From Anisakis pegreffii (taxonomy: Eukaryota > Nematoda > Chromadorea > Rhabditida > Anisakidae): a DNA stretch of 64,000 nucleotides. The stretch spans positions 52,713 to 116,712 of the forward strand of contig JAPYMA010000354.1 in NCBI GenBank assembly GCA_035041965.1, read 5' to 3'. Of the stretch, positions 1-12,309 are shown piece after piece. Numbering within the stretch: position 1 is the first letter of the stretch; each line of letters opens with the position of its first letter. The notes beneath the pieces are model-generated. The model did no database searches. It was not told the DNA's origin and worked only from the letters and a program-made list of their open reading frames with translations. The position numbers and the translations under genes are program-made.

Positions 1-3000
1 CTGATTACTTTCACAATTGGTTCAGTTGTGTCTCAATTATAATTTACTGTTAGCAAAGAATTCAAATAAAACTGAATATATGACAAATTCAATGACCAAT
101 TGCATCAATCAGTCTCATCGAAGCATTCGCATATTTCTAATTCGATGAATCAAATGAAAAGCAGCAAATAAAATACAAACCTCCAATGGACTCAAATAAT
201 CAGATAGCGCTTTATTGTACACATAAATGATACCATCATGAAGTCGATTTGCACGACACGTCGTCATCACATAGTGTATATCTTGTCGATCGATTGGGAT
301 GCGCACCACAGACGCTTCAAACTGATTCAGATTCCCTTCGAGAATTAAATTCTGTAGATATTCTGACACCTGTAATATGCGTTTCACAGATATTCAGTAT
401 TATTTACATTATTATGCCAATTGTGAAGTCTAATCTAGTGATCCTTGAAGCTTCCGAGCGCACTTTATTACAACCCATATAAATAAAAATATTTAAATAG
501 ACAAATTACAGTGTATAACATATCAATACACAGGATCGAACTGCCTGCAGATTGTAAGACCAAACTAAGTGGATATTTTTAGTAATTACCAGTGAAGGCG
601 GTGGATTGTCGAGCATTCCATCTAAAATAATTTCATCCAAATATTCAAAGAATATCGTCCTCGAAAGAGGGTCTTTTTCTAGGCGTGGATAAATCGTATT
701 GTACAATAGATCATATCGACTCGTTGTGACGCAGATACGTATTAATAAATTGATATGTTTCTGGAATAACAGGACAGTTTATGAAGAACTTCTGACAATT
801 TCAGAAATTCTCTATGAATGTTAAAATTTTTGAGATCACGATTTAATCGGCAATGATTCATCACCTCTCGTTCAATGGTACGGCAATATAAATTTTTCTA
901 CTTATGGAAATCTTCTTATGGACAATTTTTTTTGTTTTGATAATCACAATTCCCCAAGTTATACGATCAGAATTCGATTATATAATAATGAGGTTGAAAA
1001 AAAATCAAGTTAGGAGGAGATTTTTTTGGGTGAATAATGGCAAAAATACCCGGTAATGGTCGACAAGATGCATCACTTTGCCATTCTCAAGGCCAGCAGT
1101 CGTCAGCGAAAGAAGACGATCGATAAGAGTTGGCAAATACGTCGAAACCTTACGTCGTAAATCGACTCGATTCGATTTATTTATCACTTTACCCGTGAAG
1201 ATGTCCATCGCGTAGAGAACTGCTGATGAGATGTCATCTCTGAAAACAGCATCATCAGCTAGTTTCATAACTATCGATACAATAAAAATTCAGAAAACAT
1301 ATCCTTGTGGCATATAATGAAAACGGATGTTTTGAAAAATTATCACCTTTCCAAAAGTTTCAAATATTGCCGATCAGATTCAGCGAAAATCCAGTAATTT
1401 ACAATTGTTTCCAAAGGAAATCAAATTAACTAATCATACTTTTGAAGATTGTCAACTACTGTTCTTAAATAAAGCTCAACTAAGAAGATGAATATTTCGG
1501 CCCCTACTGAATGAAAAATCTCGATTTGTTCGGAATTTTTTAAATTCATGATCTTGTGCATGTTCTACAGATGACTTCAGTGAAGCTGTCAGAATGAAGG
1601 AATGATAAACATGCACCATCAAACCAAACTGTTACAGTGTAAATTGGAAAATTTGTTACAGTGTGAACTGAATAGGATTTCAAATGTTCGACATAACACC
1701 CTCTCTCATAGCAAACATCTTGCGAAAAGCTGATTGAATGTTCGTTCGACAAACAATGACACAAGAAAACGACGATGAATTAAGAAAACAGCTTGAGCTA
1801 GAACTACTACTACTCTTGCTTACAAGTACCACAAAAACCGTAAATACTAATCACTGGAAAAAGTATCATCAAACCGGATTCATTTGTCCAACACGAATAC
1901 AACGAATGCTCAAAAACAAAATGTAAACTCAAATGACCAGTTGTATTCACTTGCACAACTCAACTCAAAAATGGTATATAAGTCCGAGCATATGTCCAAT
2001 TCAACATCATCATCTGTTATCCACACATACAGTCACATTCGAATATCTTCTAATACTGAATCTACCCCTCATAAAACGATTTCACTGAATATCTCAATAC
2101 TTCAATATCTCAATTCTTCAAAGATGTTTCACCTGCTCTTCAACAAAATCACCTTGTTCATATTCATTGCAACAATATGTTCATGCATTGCTCAAGAAGT
2201 AAGTTTTGTCAATTAAAGTTGCTACCTAGTATTATTTGCATGTATGTTGCCCTGTAACGCATTCCATACCATATCTGTTCTGTTGCAGTTGCACAAATTT
2301 TGAATATTTACGTAAATCAGTACTTGAATTTCACGATTCTCACGCAATATACCAGAAATGTAGTTATCACTGTTTAACACGAATAACTCTAAATGTACTG
2401 AACTTATCCAAATTGATGAAACAATTTCACAGCCTTCTTCCAGTCCTTACAGTTACCCGGAAAACAATTCAATGCCTTCAATTGATCACTTCATATGTAG
2501 CAATTCCACTGACAAATATCATATATAGCTTAAAGAGCTAAGGAGATATTGAGGGTTGAGAAATGCCAGCAATTTTCTCGAGAACCACTAAAACCTGATG
2601 ATGACGTTTCAGGACAATGGAATGCTTCGTACACGTCGTCACTGCCCATGTGCTGCTATGAAGCAAGCACCCCAAAAACCGGCACAATGCAGTTGTACCG
2701 TTTTGCTGTCACAAGCCAAACGATATTCACCGTCATGCGACTGCAACGATCAACCCTCCTCCCAACAACCGTCCAAATGTCCATGTGCTATCAACACCAT
2801 CCAACCACCACAACAAAAACCTTGTAAATCGATCTGTATCAGCATCTGTATCAACGAATGCGGCAAAACCAATAACGGTCGGATTTCATGCTCAACATCA
2901 TGCCCCAAAACGTGCTCTTCAGCTTGTCACGTCATCAATCAGTCACAAGTCAGCAACCAGCAGTCGCAGTTGCCTTATACCGATGAGAAGTCAGCGATTC

Positions 3001-6000
3001 TTTCACCGTTAGCGCAAGACGAACTCCCAGCTCCTCAACTCGCTCAAGGAATTCCTCAAGAACCACTCGAACCGATGCCTCAACCATTCATGGATGCACA
3101 ATCTCAACAAACTGCTGCTGATGCTATTCCAGAACCTTCAACGATCACTTCAGAATTTTGCCCTGACGCCTGTAAACCACTATGTGCCCCATCATGCGTA
3201 CAAGAGTATTTGCTAGGAGGACAACAATCAAACAACCCCTTGATGTACGACGTATCACAGCCATCCACTATTCCAATTGCGCAATCCGAATCGATGCAAA
3301 CAATTCTTCGCCCCATTGACGTGTCCATTCCGCAACCATCGGAAATTGCCCAGTGTGAGCCGATCTGTCGAGAACGATGCATGCCAAGCTGTGCCCAACA
3401 ACCAACACCCAATTCTTGTCAATCGCAATGTCAAATTGTTTGTACCAATACCTGTATGAACACTTTTTCCGAGGCTGCTACCCAACCACAACCACAACCG
3501 CAACCACAACAACAGCAACCGCAATTCTCGCCCGAAATATTACCTCAACAATTTCCTCAGCTCCAACAACCACAACAACAACCGATCCCTACAATGCCAG
3601 AGGCTATTGTTCCACAACCTCGATTTGAACCGTCCGAAGAACCGCTACAAGAATTCCCCACATACCAATCACAGTCCCGACAAGAGCAAAACACTATCTC
3701 TTCGCAAACTGTTCAATCACAGTCATTCAATTCACCTCGATTCACAATTCCTGAGCAGCCACAATTCCCCACATCTTTGCAACAATCACCAGCTGAGTGC
3801 AATTCAGCTTGTCAGTCACCATGTCAGCCATCGTGTGACCAGAATGCTTACGATATTCGCGTTTCAGTTGAACGCCAAAACGAACCATCTCGCGTCCCCA
3901 CAGAGTGCCCATCAACTTGTCAGCCTGCCTGTGCATCCGCATGTACCCATCACAATCGCCCCAATGAGGCACCAGAAATATCTCTACCACCTCTCCAACC
4001 GTCACCATTTGAGTCATCATTTTTGCCAAACAATCAACCGCCACTTCCCGTTGTCCCACAATCAATCGCACCTTTGGGAGTAAATCCTCAGGTCGCACCT
4101 CAACCGCAACCATCTTCAGAGATCATTCCTCCAGCAGCATTTGAATCCTCTCGAACAAGCATGTCGAATTCATTCCCAGAACCCATCCAATCACAGTGCT
4201 CACAAGCGAACTGCGAATCCAATTGTGCGTCATCATGCCTCGGCAACAATACACCGCAATTTGCTTCAGCACCAATCACCAACAATCCGAACGATCAACA
4301 AGAGAATCAGCTTTTGAAATCCATTCTATCCGCTGCGCTCTCTTCCGGCCCTGAACCATCTTTTCAACCATCGATTTCTTCACCGTCTTTCAGAGACACA
4401 CCAATGATGCCATCTGCGCAGCACTCACCTCCTCAGCAAGTATCCCCACTCTATTCCAACACCGCAACGAATAATATCGTGAATGACGATGTAATGTCCG
4501 AATCATCTGCTATACAACAACAACCAGCTGCAGCAATACCATTCAATGCTGAAGAGAACGTAGACGTGATCGCTCTATCTTCTTCGAACGCACCATGTGC
4601 GCAACCGTGTCAACAGAAATGTCAATTGGAGTGTGTTGAAATGAACACACAAAATCGATGCCAACCGAAGTGTGAATCTGAATGTCATCAGACGTGTAGC
4701 AGTGCCAACACACAACAACAACACCAACAGATCCTGCCATGCGCTATCAATTCGAGTGGTTCGACTTGCAAATGTAATTCAGGATATTCGCAGTGTGGAA
4801 CGAATCAATGTTGCCGAATGTGAACAAATCTCGACGGCACCTCTCCATTTTGCACTTCATTCAACTTTTCTTGCGTTGAAACACTCATGTTTAATCGAAT
4901 TTCAGAGCTTGTCTTGCAACGTTCTCCGATACCCTTTCTTCCAGTTCCAATGTCAAACTATGCGTCAAACTATACGTTTCGAATGCCAGTCGATAACACA
5001 TTTCCACGATGAAATGGGGAGAGCTGAATTAAGAGCGTAAAAACAATCCGAGACAAGCGTGGATTCAAAGGTTGATGATGGGAAAATGTACCGCCACCGT
5101 TTACATACTATTTTGCATTCTTCGAAATCTGTATGTGTATATTGCGAATCTACTGTATTTCTTTGTGATCGCATTATTTGTTGGTTTTGTAGGAATATAC
5201 CTTATACTCACTGCATAAAACTAAATACTATTCTTTACATTCATCTCGAATTACACATGCAACAACGCGAATCTACTAGACAACACAACTTCCACTAGTG
5301 AGATGCAAATTTCATTCATCAAAATATTACAAAATAATTAAACACAAACCTCTCAATGAAATTTTGAAGTTGGCTGATTTGGTCGGCGATTGAAATGGTG
5401 CAGACTGACGAACGACCCAACACAAACACTTCACAACCGACTCGATAAATCGACTGATAACAAACCGCATTCGACAGATATTCCATTGCCGAACTCACAT
5501 TTCCACCCGTTGAAAGACCCTTCATCCAGAAAAATTATCACTCTACTTTCATATGATCAATTTCAAAATAAACTTACTACGAGAGTAACAAGTACACTAT
5601 TCTATCTTTACTGAACAGAAACCATTAGTTGGCCAGCAATGCTAAGGAAATTTTTTGAGAAAAATATTAACAGACAGCCGAGCTAATGCCATAATCAAAA
5701 TGCAAAATCCAGCAATGGTTGATTCAATATATTCAAGCAAACTAAGATTATTAATCTAGCATTTAACTAGCATGAATTTTGCTTAAGACTACACTGAACA
5801 TTTCATATATCTCAAACTAACAAAAATGAATTAAAATTGCGCTGGATACCACGAAATTTCTCGATCGAATCTAGAAATCGTAACGAATTCAAAATTGAAT
5901 CACCTTAAAATCAGCGCTTCCGTAAACAAGTTCCACTGCCGAAAGATCGCGTTCAGCGATTTCTCCTTTCCAAATATCAATCAAATGAATCTTCTCCTCT

Positions 6001-9000
6001 ACGTCAACAGCCAACAAATGAAACGCATCCAGCCACTTCAAATTTATCAATTCGTATTCCAACGAAAACGACCTGAAGAACGTTTCACTCAGTACAATCA
6101 AATATTCGTTCGAGAAAACAAATCACGATGACCGATCATTGAAAATTTTAAACGGAAACGATCGAAACTTTGGAATTAATTCCGAAAAATCCATTTTTTT
6201 CACAAATTTCCCCCATCTCTTCAAATGTTCCATGTTTTATCAATGGCGAAATGCAAACAAAATGCAAAGTTATACGCACTTAATGACGGCAAGAGCTTTG
6301 CCGTTATCCGGCTTTGGTGCTACTAAGCGACACAAATCAATTCGTGACCCACGTGCTACGCTCACCACCAGACTTCGAGCCTTCGCAGCAGATGTCAACT
6401 GCAAACCGAATTGTAAAATACGAGTGGCTGACTGAACATTCACTTACGTTTGTTACATTGTGCTACTTTTACACTTGTTCATTTACACTCATTTTTAAAT
6501 TAATATTCATTCATTTAAGTATGACTTAGTTGTTATACTACCAATATGATCATAATATTCAAAATAGATCGATGCAGTTGATCATCTATTATTTGTCACT
6601 GACGTCGAACTCACATCACCTTTGCAAGAAGTGGATGCCGGAGGGTACAGACCAAGGATGATGAAAAAATATGAGGGAGGAGGAGCATGAGCATTTCCAA
6701 AAAACCTCAGTTATCACTCATTTTGAAAAGAAAAAACCAATCAGTTCCTTCAAAAAGAAATACACGAAATTCGAGTGGTAAAACAAACAGACTTTGAAAT
6801 CAACGAACTGCCAATCGACAAGAGGTGGTCGATCGGGCGGGCCTGTGAACGTGTTCACGAATATCAATTTAGCATCACGCACACTGATCAACATCAGTTT
6901 CGACAACGATAATAATGCCAAAAGGGTATCGTTCGCTAACGATGCAATATGAACCACCTAAAACAAAAACAAATGCAAACGTTCCAGATTATATTTATTA
7001 TTCCAGATTAGTTTTTTACTTCAGATTTTTACTCCAGCAATTGAACAAGATGAAAATGTTATTTTGCTAACAGAATACTTTAATCGATCCATAATGTGAG
7101 ATGAATTCAGTTTCTATGAAACTAAACATTAACACCATGAGTGTATGGATGAATGAACGACTAATGATAAACCGAAATGGAATGAATAATAATAATAATA
7201 ATATTCCTTCTAATAATAATATTCTCTTTGAAGTAATATAATCCGAATGTATTCCTCAATACAACGTACCTCTCCATGGCATCCTGAGAAGACACACTTA
7301 AGTCGCGCTGATCGAACCCGTGTATGTGTTCGCATTTCGTAGACTGAACCACCACTATCGACTATCATTAAACGTCGACCACTGCAAAATTTCAGTTCCA
7401 TTCGAGAGTTTCGATATAACCGAATAGTTTCATTTCATTTAAATAGTTTCATTTAATAAATGGAATCGATCGAATAGTTTCACAGTTTCATTTGAATGTC
7501 ATTCGGATTAATTTCATTTAATAAATGTCATTCGGATTATTCTGAGAATCGATCGAATTGCATACTGCTTACAAAAGACCGACACACTTTGTCATAATCA
7601 TACTACTGAATCACTTCAATTCGTTGGTCAGTAGAGGATCGAAAGTGCCATTTCACTTACTGTTGGAAAAACTGAATGAACTAAGAGAGGTTTGAGGATA
7701 AATCATAAAATTTGCAATTGCAAAAAGAAGATAATATGTAAAGATTATTCTTGAAAAACGTTGAAGGATTATATGATAACAAGAACAGAGCTCGCATTGA
7801 ACGAGAAACTGTTTCAAAGGAAATGATAATTTCAGACCTGCCCAAGAACAATATCTGAATGACACCTCTTCCGGGTTGTACCACCTCATTACTATCTTCG
7901 ATCATTCGCCCATTCAGCACATTCACAACTTTCAACAATCCGGTAGCATAACCAATTGCCAACTTTGCACCATCAACGTTAAAATTAAGACATGACACCG
8001 GACTTCCATCCGAAACAATTGAACGCTCTAATCTGAAAATATTTTCCATCAAAAAAGTCACATCAGTGAAAATTTCATGCATTGCAAGCCAACATATCTT
8101 TGGTGATATGTTCGTTATACATTCATAATCCATTTGTGTTTCCTTGAAGGAAGCTTACAATTAGCTTCTCTATACAGCAGATGACTTTTCGAAATTATTC
8201 ACTCTTCATGAAAATATCGTGATTGTTTTCATTGTGTTAAATTTTCGAAATCATTATTCAATACATTCTTTACACTATATGAAAATGTTTGTTGTTCGTT
8301 CAAGGGTATGCCTAAATAATGCCTTCTAATGAACTCTTATTCAGTCGCAAATATGACTCGAACAAAATCGAGAATGAATGGAGCGAACCGTTGAGTGAGC
8401 CGTGAAAAAATGAGCACTAGACCACGACTGGTGCCGACGGCAATATGTTTCGATGATGCAGCTATAGCACTTGATGGCCCACCAAAACGATGTTCAAACT
8501 GTGATTTCAGCTGGTGCGATACTCCATCTGAACGCTATCAATTAAACTATTTTCAATTTTGCGATTACTTACGATATCGATGATCTCACAAATTCCAGTT
8601 GACTTCCAAAATCATCATATAAAAAATCGTTCACGGCTCAAAAATTATTCGCTCTCCATGTTGGTTTAATTATCGTGAATATGCGCATTTTTTAGAAGAA
8701 AAGAGTGTTTTTTTTGCCAAAATTTTAAGCCTGTATATCTCTCCTCTAAAATCATCTAATACGTTTGTGAATGTAACAATCAGTCGTGGCACTACTCACC
8801 CAAATATTGGAATGTAATTGGTGAATCGAGAATATAGCATACTGGTGATAAAGCTCTAGCACTATGAGTGCCTGTTATCATCGACGAATCGTCATCCTCC
8901 ACACAACTCAAGTCTTCATCGAAATTAATTAATTTCTAAAATTATCGAAGTTTTTGAAATCATTAGTGCAGAGTTACAGATTTGAAGAGATAATTGCAGA

Positions 9001-9364
9001 TACTAATTTTCATGACATCAGCAAATTCTATTTTTTTATTAATGATGTCTTATTCTCTTTCCGATTCTTTTAACATTAATGAATTGCCTCTCGCCTTGAC
9101 AGTGGCACTAAAGCTTAATACGTAATGTGAGCATGACTGTTGATCTGACCGATCAATTATCACAAAAAATGATCACGGTTCTATCGTCGAAATGAAAACA
9201 TCAATTTCAAAAGATCAAACTAAAATTATCGAAGTTTATCGAATTCACATTGAAGAACAAACCTCAGCAAGTATTTCATCGAGTGTTTGCTCGGGTACAC
9301 TAATCGTATCATCGATTTCAATCCAACGATCAACGATATCTTCATCAGTGGTCACCGAAGACAT
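1..9364 (-). CDS. vps-8: VPS8 homologue, CORVET tethering complex subunit (3' end beyond the left edge)
   Basis: VPS8 is the Rab5-binding subunit of CORVET, which tethers early endosomes. Twelve exons read right to left: 9263-9364 (ATG at 9364), 8800-8935, 8389-8527, 7838-8032, 7270-7381, 6793-6957, 6280-6398, 5904-6072, 5350-5519, 1050-1270, 590-760 and 181-369, then a donor leading off the window. Intron phases agree at every junction except 5350/1270. About 629 residues are visible. Seen: a WD40-like N-terminal part with AVGTSRGLVLIF and LAIGYATGLLKV; PPLVDWQFV; a helical part with LVYGSADFKGLSTGGNVSSA and HDGIIYVYNKALSDYLSPLE. From memory these match conserved stretches of animal VPS8. 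The C-terminal part, with the RING domain expected for the family, is not in the window. One large intron (1271-5349) holds another gene on the opposite strand. Confidence 0.88.
1975..1982 (+). promoter_or_regulatory. Candidate TATA box of the Cys-rich secreted protein gene
   Basis: TATATAAG lies about 140 bases upstream of the ATG at 2124, on the same strand as that gene and inside the VPS8 intron. It is a good match to a TATA element. Such motifs also arise by chance in AT-rich DNA, so the call rests on position. Confidence 0.4.
2124..4823 (+). CDS. Secreted Cys/Gln/Pro-rich repeat protein, abu/pqn-like
   Basis: Two exons in the same phase: 2124-2198 (25 codons, ending before GTAAGT) and 2613-4823 (acceptor GTTTCAG), giving 761 residues. 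Exon 1 is a signal peptide with a hydrophobic core LFIFIATICSCIA. The rest is low-complexity Gln/Pro/Ser sequence broken by about ten cysteine clusters of the form C-x3-C-x3-C, for example CPDACKPLCAPSC, CEPICRERCMPSC and CNSACQSPCQPSC, and it ends in a tight CKC...CCRM cluster. This layout is typical of nematode abu/pqn proteins, several of which are linked to pharyngeal cuticle and are rich in predicted prion-like sequence. A structural role in cuticle through disulfide cross-linking is inferred from the family. The gene lies wholly inside a VPS8 intron on the opposite strand and has its own TATA-like element. Confidence 0.8.
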
Positions 9365-10669
9365 CGCAGAAACACTTTTGGCTCATCGATCACACAAACA
9401 AGAACATCCACGCGATAGGCACAACTTCACAATTAGCCTTTTCCTTTTCAAATGCTGAATCTTTTTCGGAACTTTTTCCAATCGACAACAATCAAACAAC
9501 GACGACAACGATAAATACACAACAAACTAGCTCGAAAATTACGTAGTCACGTCGAAATTAAAACGACATTATGATAACATGCATTCTTCACGTTCGGCTG
9601 AAATTATGTACTAAAAATTCTAGTACAGCTCTGAAGTCGAATTGCTGCCTTAAGCTGAAGTTCCACAGGCAACTTCGACACCCGAATCGCATGTGAATAA
9701 AATAGCATTAAAAAAAATAGTGAATAGTGAATATCTAAAATAGTGAATGATAATAAATCAAAAAATTTGCACGTGAAGATAACGTGATCATTTTAGTTGA
9801 AATGAAAAAAAAACGAACAATAGCTGTTGTCCGTTTTCAGATAAAAAAGAAGATAGAAAATCATCCGAAATGAATACAGAATCAATAAAATGATTCGATT
9901 TCACTGCTCAAAAGAGAATACCATCAATAAACAAATTCTGAATATTATCCAAACAAGGCAAAAACCATTTTATAAAAAACGAAAACCGTTGAATCTGATA
10001 TGAAATCAATCGCTCCAACAGAAATTTGCAACAAAGTTGATTCTAACGACAATATTCATCGTTCGTTGACATCAGAGTCCGATTAGCATATCGCAAGAGA
10101 CTAGTTGCTAATCAAGACGGCTTTTCGCCAAAGTCCACGGATTAGCGAATAACAAGTCACTGAAAAATTCGATTCCTTATCGAAATATCCAGTTTGAGTT
10201 AACTAATATAAGAAGAAAAAAAGATATACTGAAAATTGCTTAGAAAACCTTGAACTTTTGGATGGACGAATTTCAAGGTATGGACGAATTGAAGTTTAAA
10301 ATGGATGCTTTTCTAAGCTATGGAATATCACAAAATGTAGTGAAAGAATGCAAACAATGAGCAAAGAATGCCCTTAGTTACATTCTTAATTCACAACAAA
10401 ATCCAAAACAATCGTATTCTTTTCAGGATGAGTCAAGTAGAGCAACTGTTGTTCAGATTGATGAAATTAATAATCATATTGATAAAAAAGAGGTAAACAA
10501 ATGTTTACATTCGTAAAATACGAACCTGTACAATGTTTTGAGCTTCACACACAAGGATCCCGGTGTTCCTCAGCGATCCACTGTCCTCGATCCACGCGAT
10601 CTGAAATCAAATAGATTAGACTTTGAAAAGAGAAATCTGATCAATGGAACAGAACAGTATTAGACGTAT
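9365..10669. other. Intergenic, no gene seen
   Basis: AT-rich sequence upstream of the VPS8 start codon. No coding exon, RNA gene or clear repeat could be supported here. VPS8 promoter elements presumably lie in the right flank of the ATG at 9364, but none is distinctive. Confidence 0.5.
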
Positions 10670-10765
10670 GCGTCCACGTCGTGGACGCAGAAGTTAACAA
10701 CGGTGAGATCCGATGGCTCACCACGCCGTCGGATCTCTCATCCAACAGCATCTCGCCGTTGGATG
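10670..10765. repeat. Cluster of three short perfect inverted repeats
   Basis: Three hairpin-forming palindromes follow each other: GCGTCCAC/GTGGACGC at 10670-10688 with a 3-base loop; GAGATCCGA/TCGGATCTC at 10705-10713 and 10729-10737; CATCCAAC/GTTGGATG at 10739-10746 and 10758-10765. The patch is more GC-rich than its left flank and directly precedes the C-rich minisatellite. It could be a terminal part of a transposable element. Confidence 0.6.
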
Positions 10766-10794
10766 GAATGAATAAATGAAACAATAAAAAACAA

Positions 10795-10980
10795 CACCCC
10801 CAACCCCCTCCCCACCCCAACCCCTCCCCTCACCCCCTCCCCAACCCCAACCCCCTCCCCAACCCCCTCCCCAACCCCCTCCCCAACCCCCCATCCCCAA
10901 CCCCCATCCCCAACCCCCATCCCCAACCCCCCATCCCCAACCCCCATCCCCAACCCCCTCCCCAAACCCCCATCCCCAGC
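10795..10980. repeat. C-rich minisatellite (CCCCAA / CCCCCAT units)
   Basis: About 185 bases made almost only of runs of four or five C separated by AA, AT or T, for example CCCCCATCCCCAA and CCCCTCCCCAA. The minus strand therefore carries many consecutive G-runs that could fold into G-quadruplexes. Long glycine-rich reading frames on the minus strand here are a by-product of the repeat. Confidence 0.9.
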
Positions 10981-11194
10981 TGGAACCTGCTACCGCTGCC
11001 TTAGGATGGCAGCCAAATTGCAGTTATGTTAATGTACCTCGTGAATTAAGCTAAACAATTGTAACTCTTCAAAAGTTCAATGGCTCAAGTTATCAAACTT
11101 TCTTTTTCGAAAACTATTTCCTCTTGAAATTCTAATGAGAAACTATTTGCAAATTCAATTAGTTGCATATTACTGAACACACCAGTTAAGAATA

Positions 11195-11373
11195 GTGATG
11201 GCATTCGAAAAATTCAGTCGGAATTCTGACATTCGGATTCCGATGGAAAAATTTCGAAGGTTCATCGGAATCCCGACTGTCGGAAGTTCACAATGTAAAT
11301 TCGGTCGGATTTCGACCGAACAATTCCGACAGTCGATCAGAATTCCGACTGTGATGAGTTCGGATGCCATCAC
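11195..11373. mobile_element. MITE with Tc1/mariner-like ends
   Basis: The ends GTGATGGCAT (11195-11204) and ATGCCATCAC (11364-11373) are perfect inverted repeats, each flanked by TA (11193-11194 and 11374-11375). That pattern fits the TA target duplication of Tc1/mariner elements. The 179-base interior is strongly self-complementary, with repeated TTCGGAATTC-like and TCGGTCGG/CCGACTGTCGG pieces, and has no transposase. It is a non-autonomous element. Confidence 0.75.
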
Positions 11374-11609
11374 TAATTCACGAGGCACAGAAACGTCACT
11401 GCGTCACCCATCCTCTATCTCCTCTATCCAAAGAACACTCGCCCTCTATCGAAAAAGGCGTCTAAAATGCTGATAAACTATTTGGACTGAGAGAATTTAA
11501 GGTGGTATATGATACTATTGCAACCAGGATGTGGAGACTTAGTCAACTTCTTCGTTTCATAATGGTGCCCACCAAATTCCGACCTTGCCATATCCTTTAA
11601 AGAAATGAT

Positions 11610-11880
11610 CCAATCAAGGTTGATTCTTTCCACAACTTGATTCTTTTCTTTGAAAATTTTCCACTCCTCTGGATTCTTCCACAACCTGATTCTTGATTCT
11701 TTTGGAATTTCAACCCCTTTGGATTTTTTTTCAACTTAATTGTTGTTTTCTTCAATTTTTTTTCAACTCCACAATTTGATTCTTTCGGAATTTCATCTCC
11801 TTTGCAATTCCACAATTGTTGGAATTTTTCGACTCCTTTGAAGTTCCAATAATCTGGAATCAATCTCTTGAACACCTGTC
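11610..11880. repeat. Degenerate short repeat, TTGATTCTTTYGGAATTTC-like
   Basis: Imperfect recurrences of a T-rich motif resembling CAACTTGATTCTTTTGGAATTTC, with CCCCTTTGGATTTT variants between. The long Lys-rich minus-strand frame across it is explained by the repeat. No function is evident. Confidence 0.45.
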
Positions 11881-12309
11881 ACAGTGCTTCAGCTCGATTG
11901 CGGAATTTTTCTGAATCATTTTCCGACAGGCAATGATGAACTGAGAAGAGATTTTCATCCATTCCAAATCATTACTTTACGTTGACCAACTTCGCTCTTC
12001 ATTGGGTCATCACAATCAGTTTACCACTTCAACAATCAGTTACTGGCTGGGATGTGGATTGATTTATCGAAGCGATACGCGAGAAGCTCCATCAATCAGT
12101 GCTTTCCCTATCCAACCACCTGATCAAGAAAGCGGATTCAAGTTCTTCTAAACCCTCCACCACATAAGCCACTCGAACAATTGTTCAGGAAGGGCTTTTT
12201 GATCCATGTGATCCACGTAAAGTCAATCGTCAACCAGTCATCGACTCGAAGAAAACGAGCGATATTCTTCGGATTGATCAATCCAGAATTCATTGCTGAT
12301 GATGGATAA

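Noticed and set aside
7161..7210. AAT-repeat frames near a VPS8 exon
   Set aside because: The simple repeat lies in the intron just past the donor of exon 7270-7381 and is not part of the protein.
10718..10965. Gly/Val/Trp-rich minus-strand reading frames
   Set aside because: They are translations of the C-rich minisatellite.
10795..10980. CCCCAA repeats as telomeric sequence
   Set aside because: The spacing is irregular, units are mixed with CCCCCAT, the tract is short and internal, and nematode telomeres are normally TTAGGC repeats.
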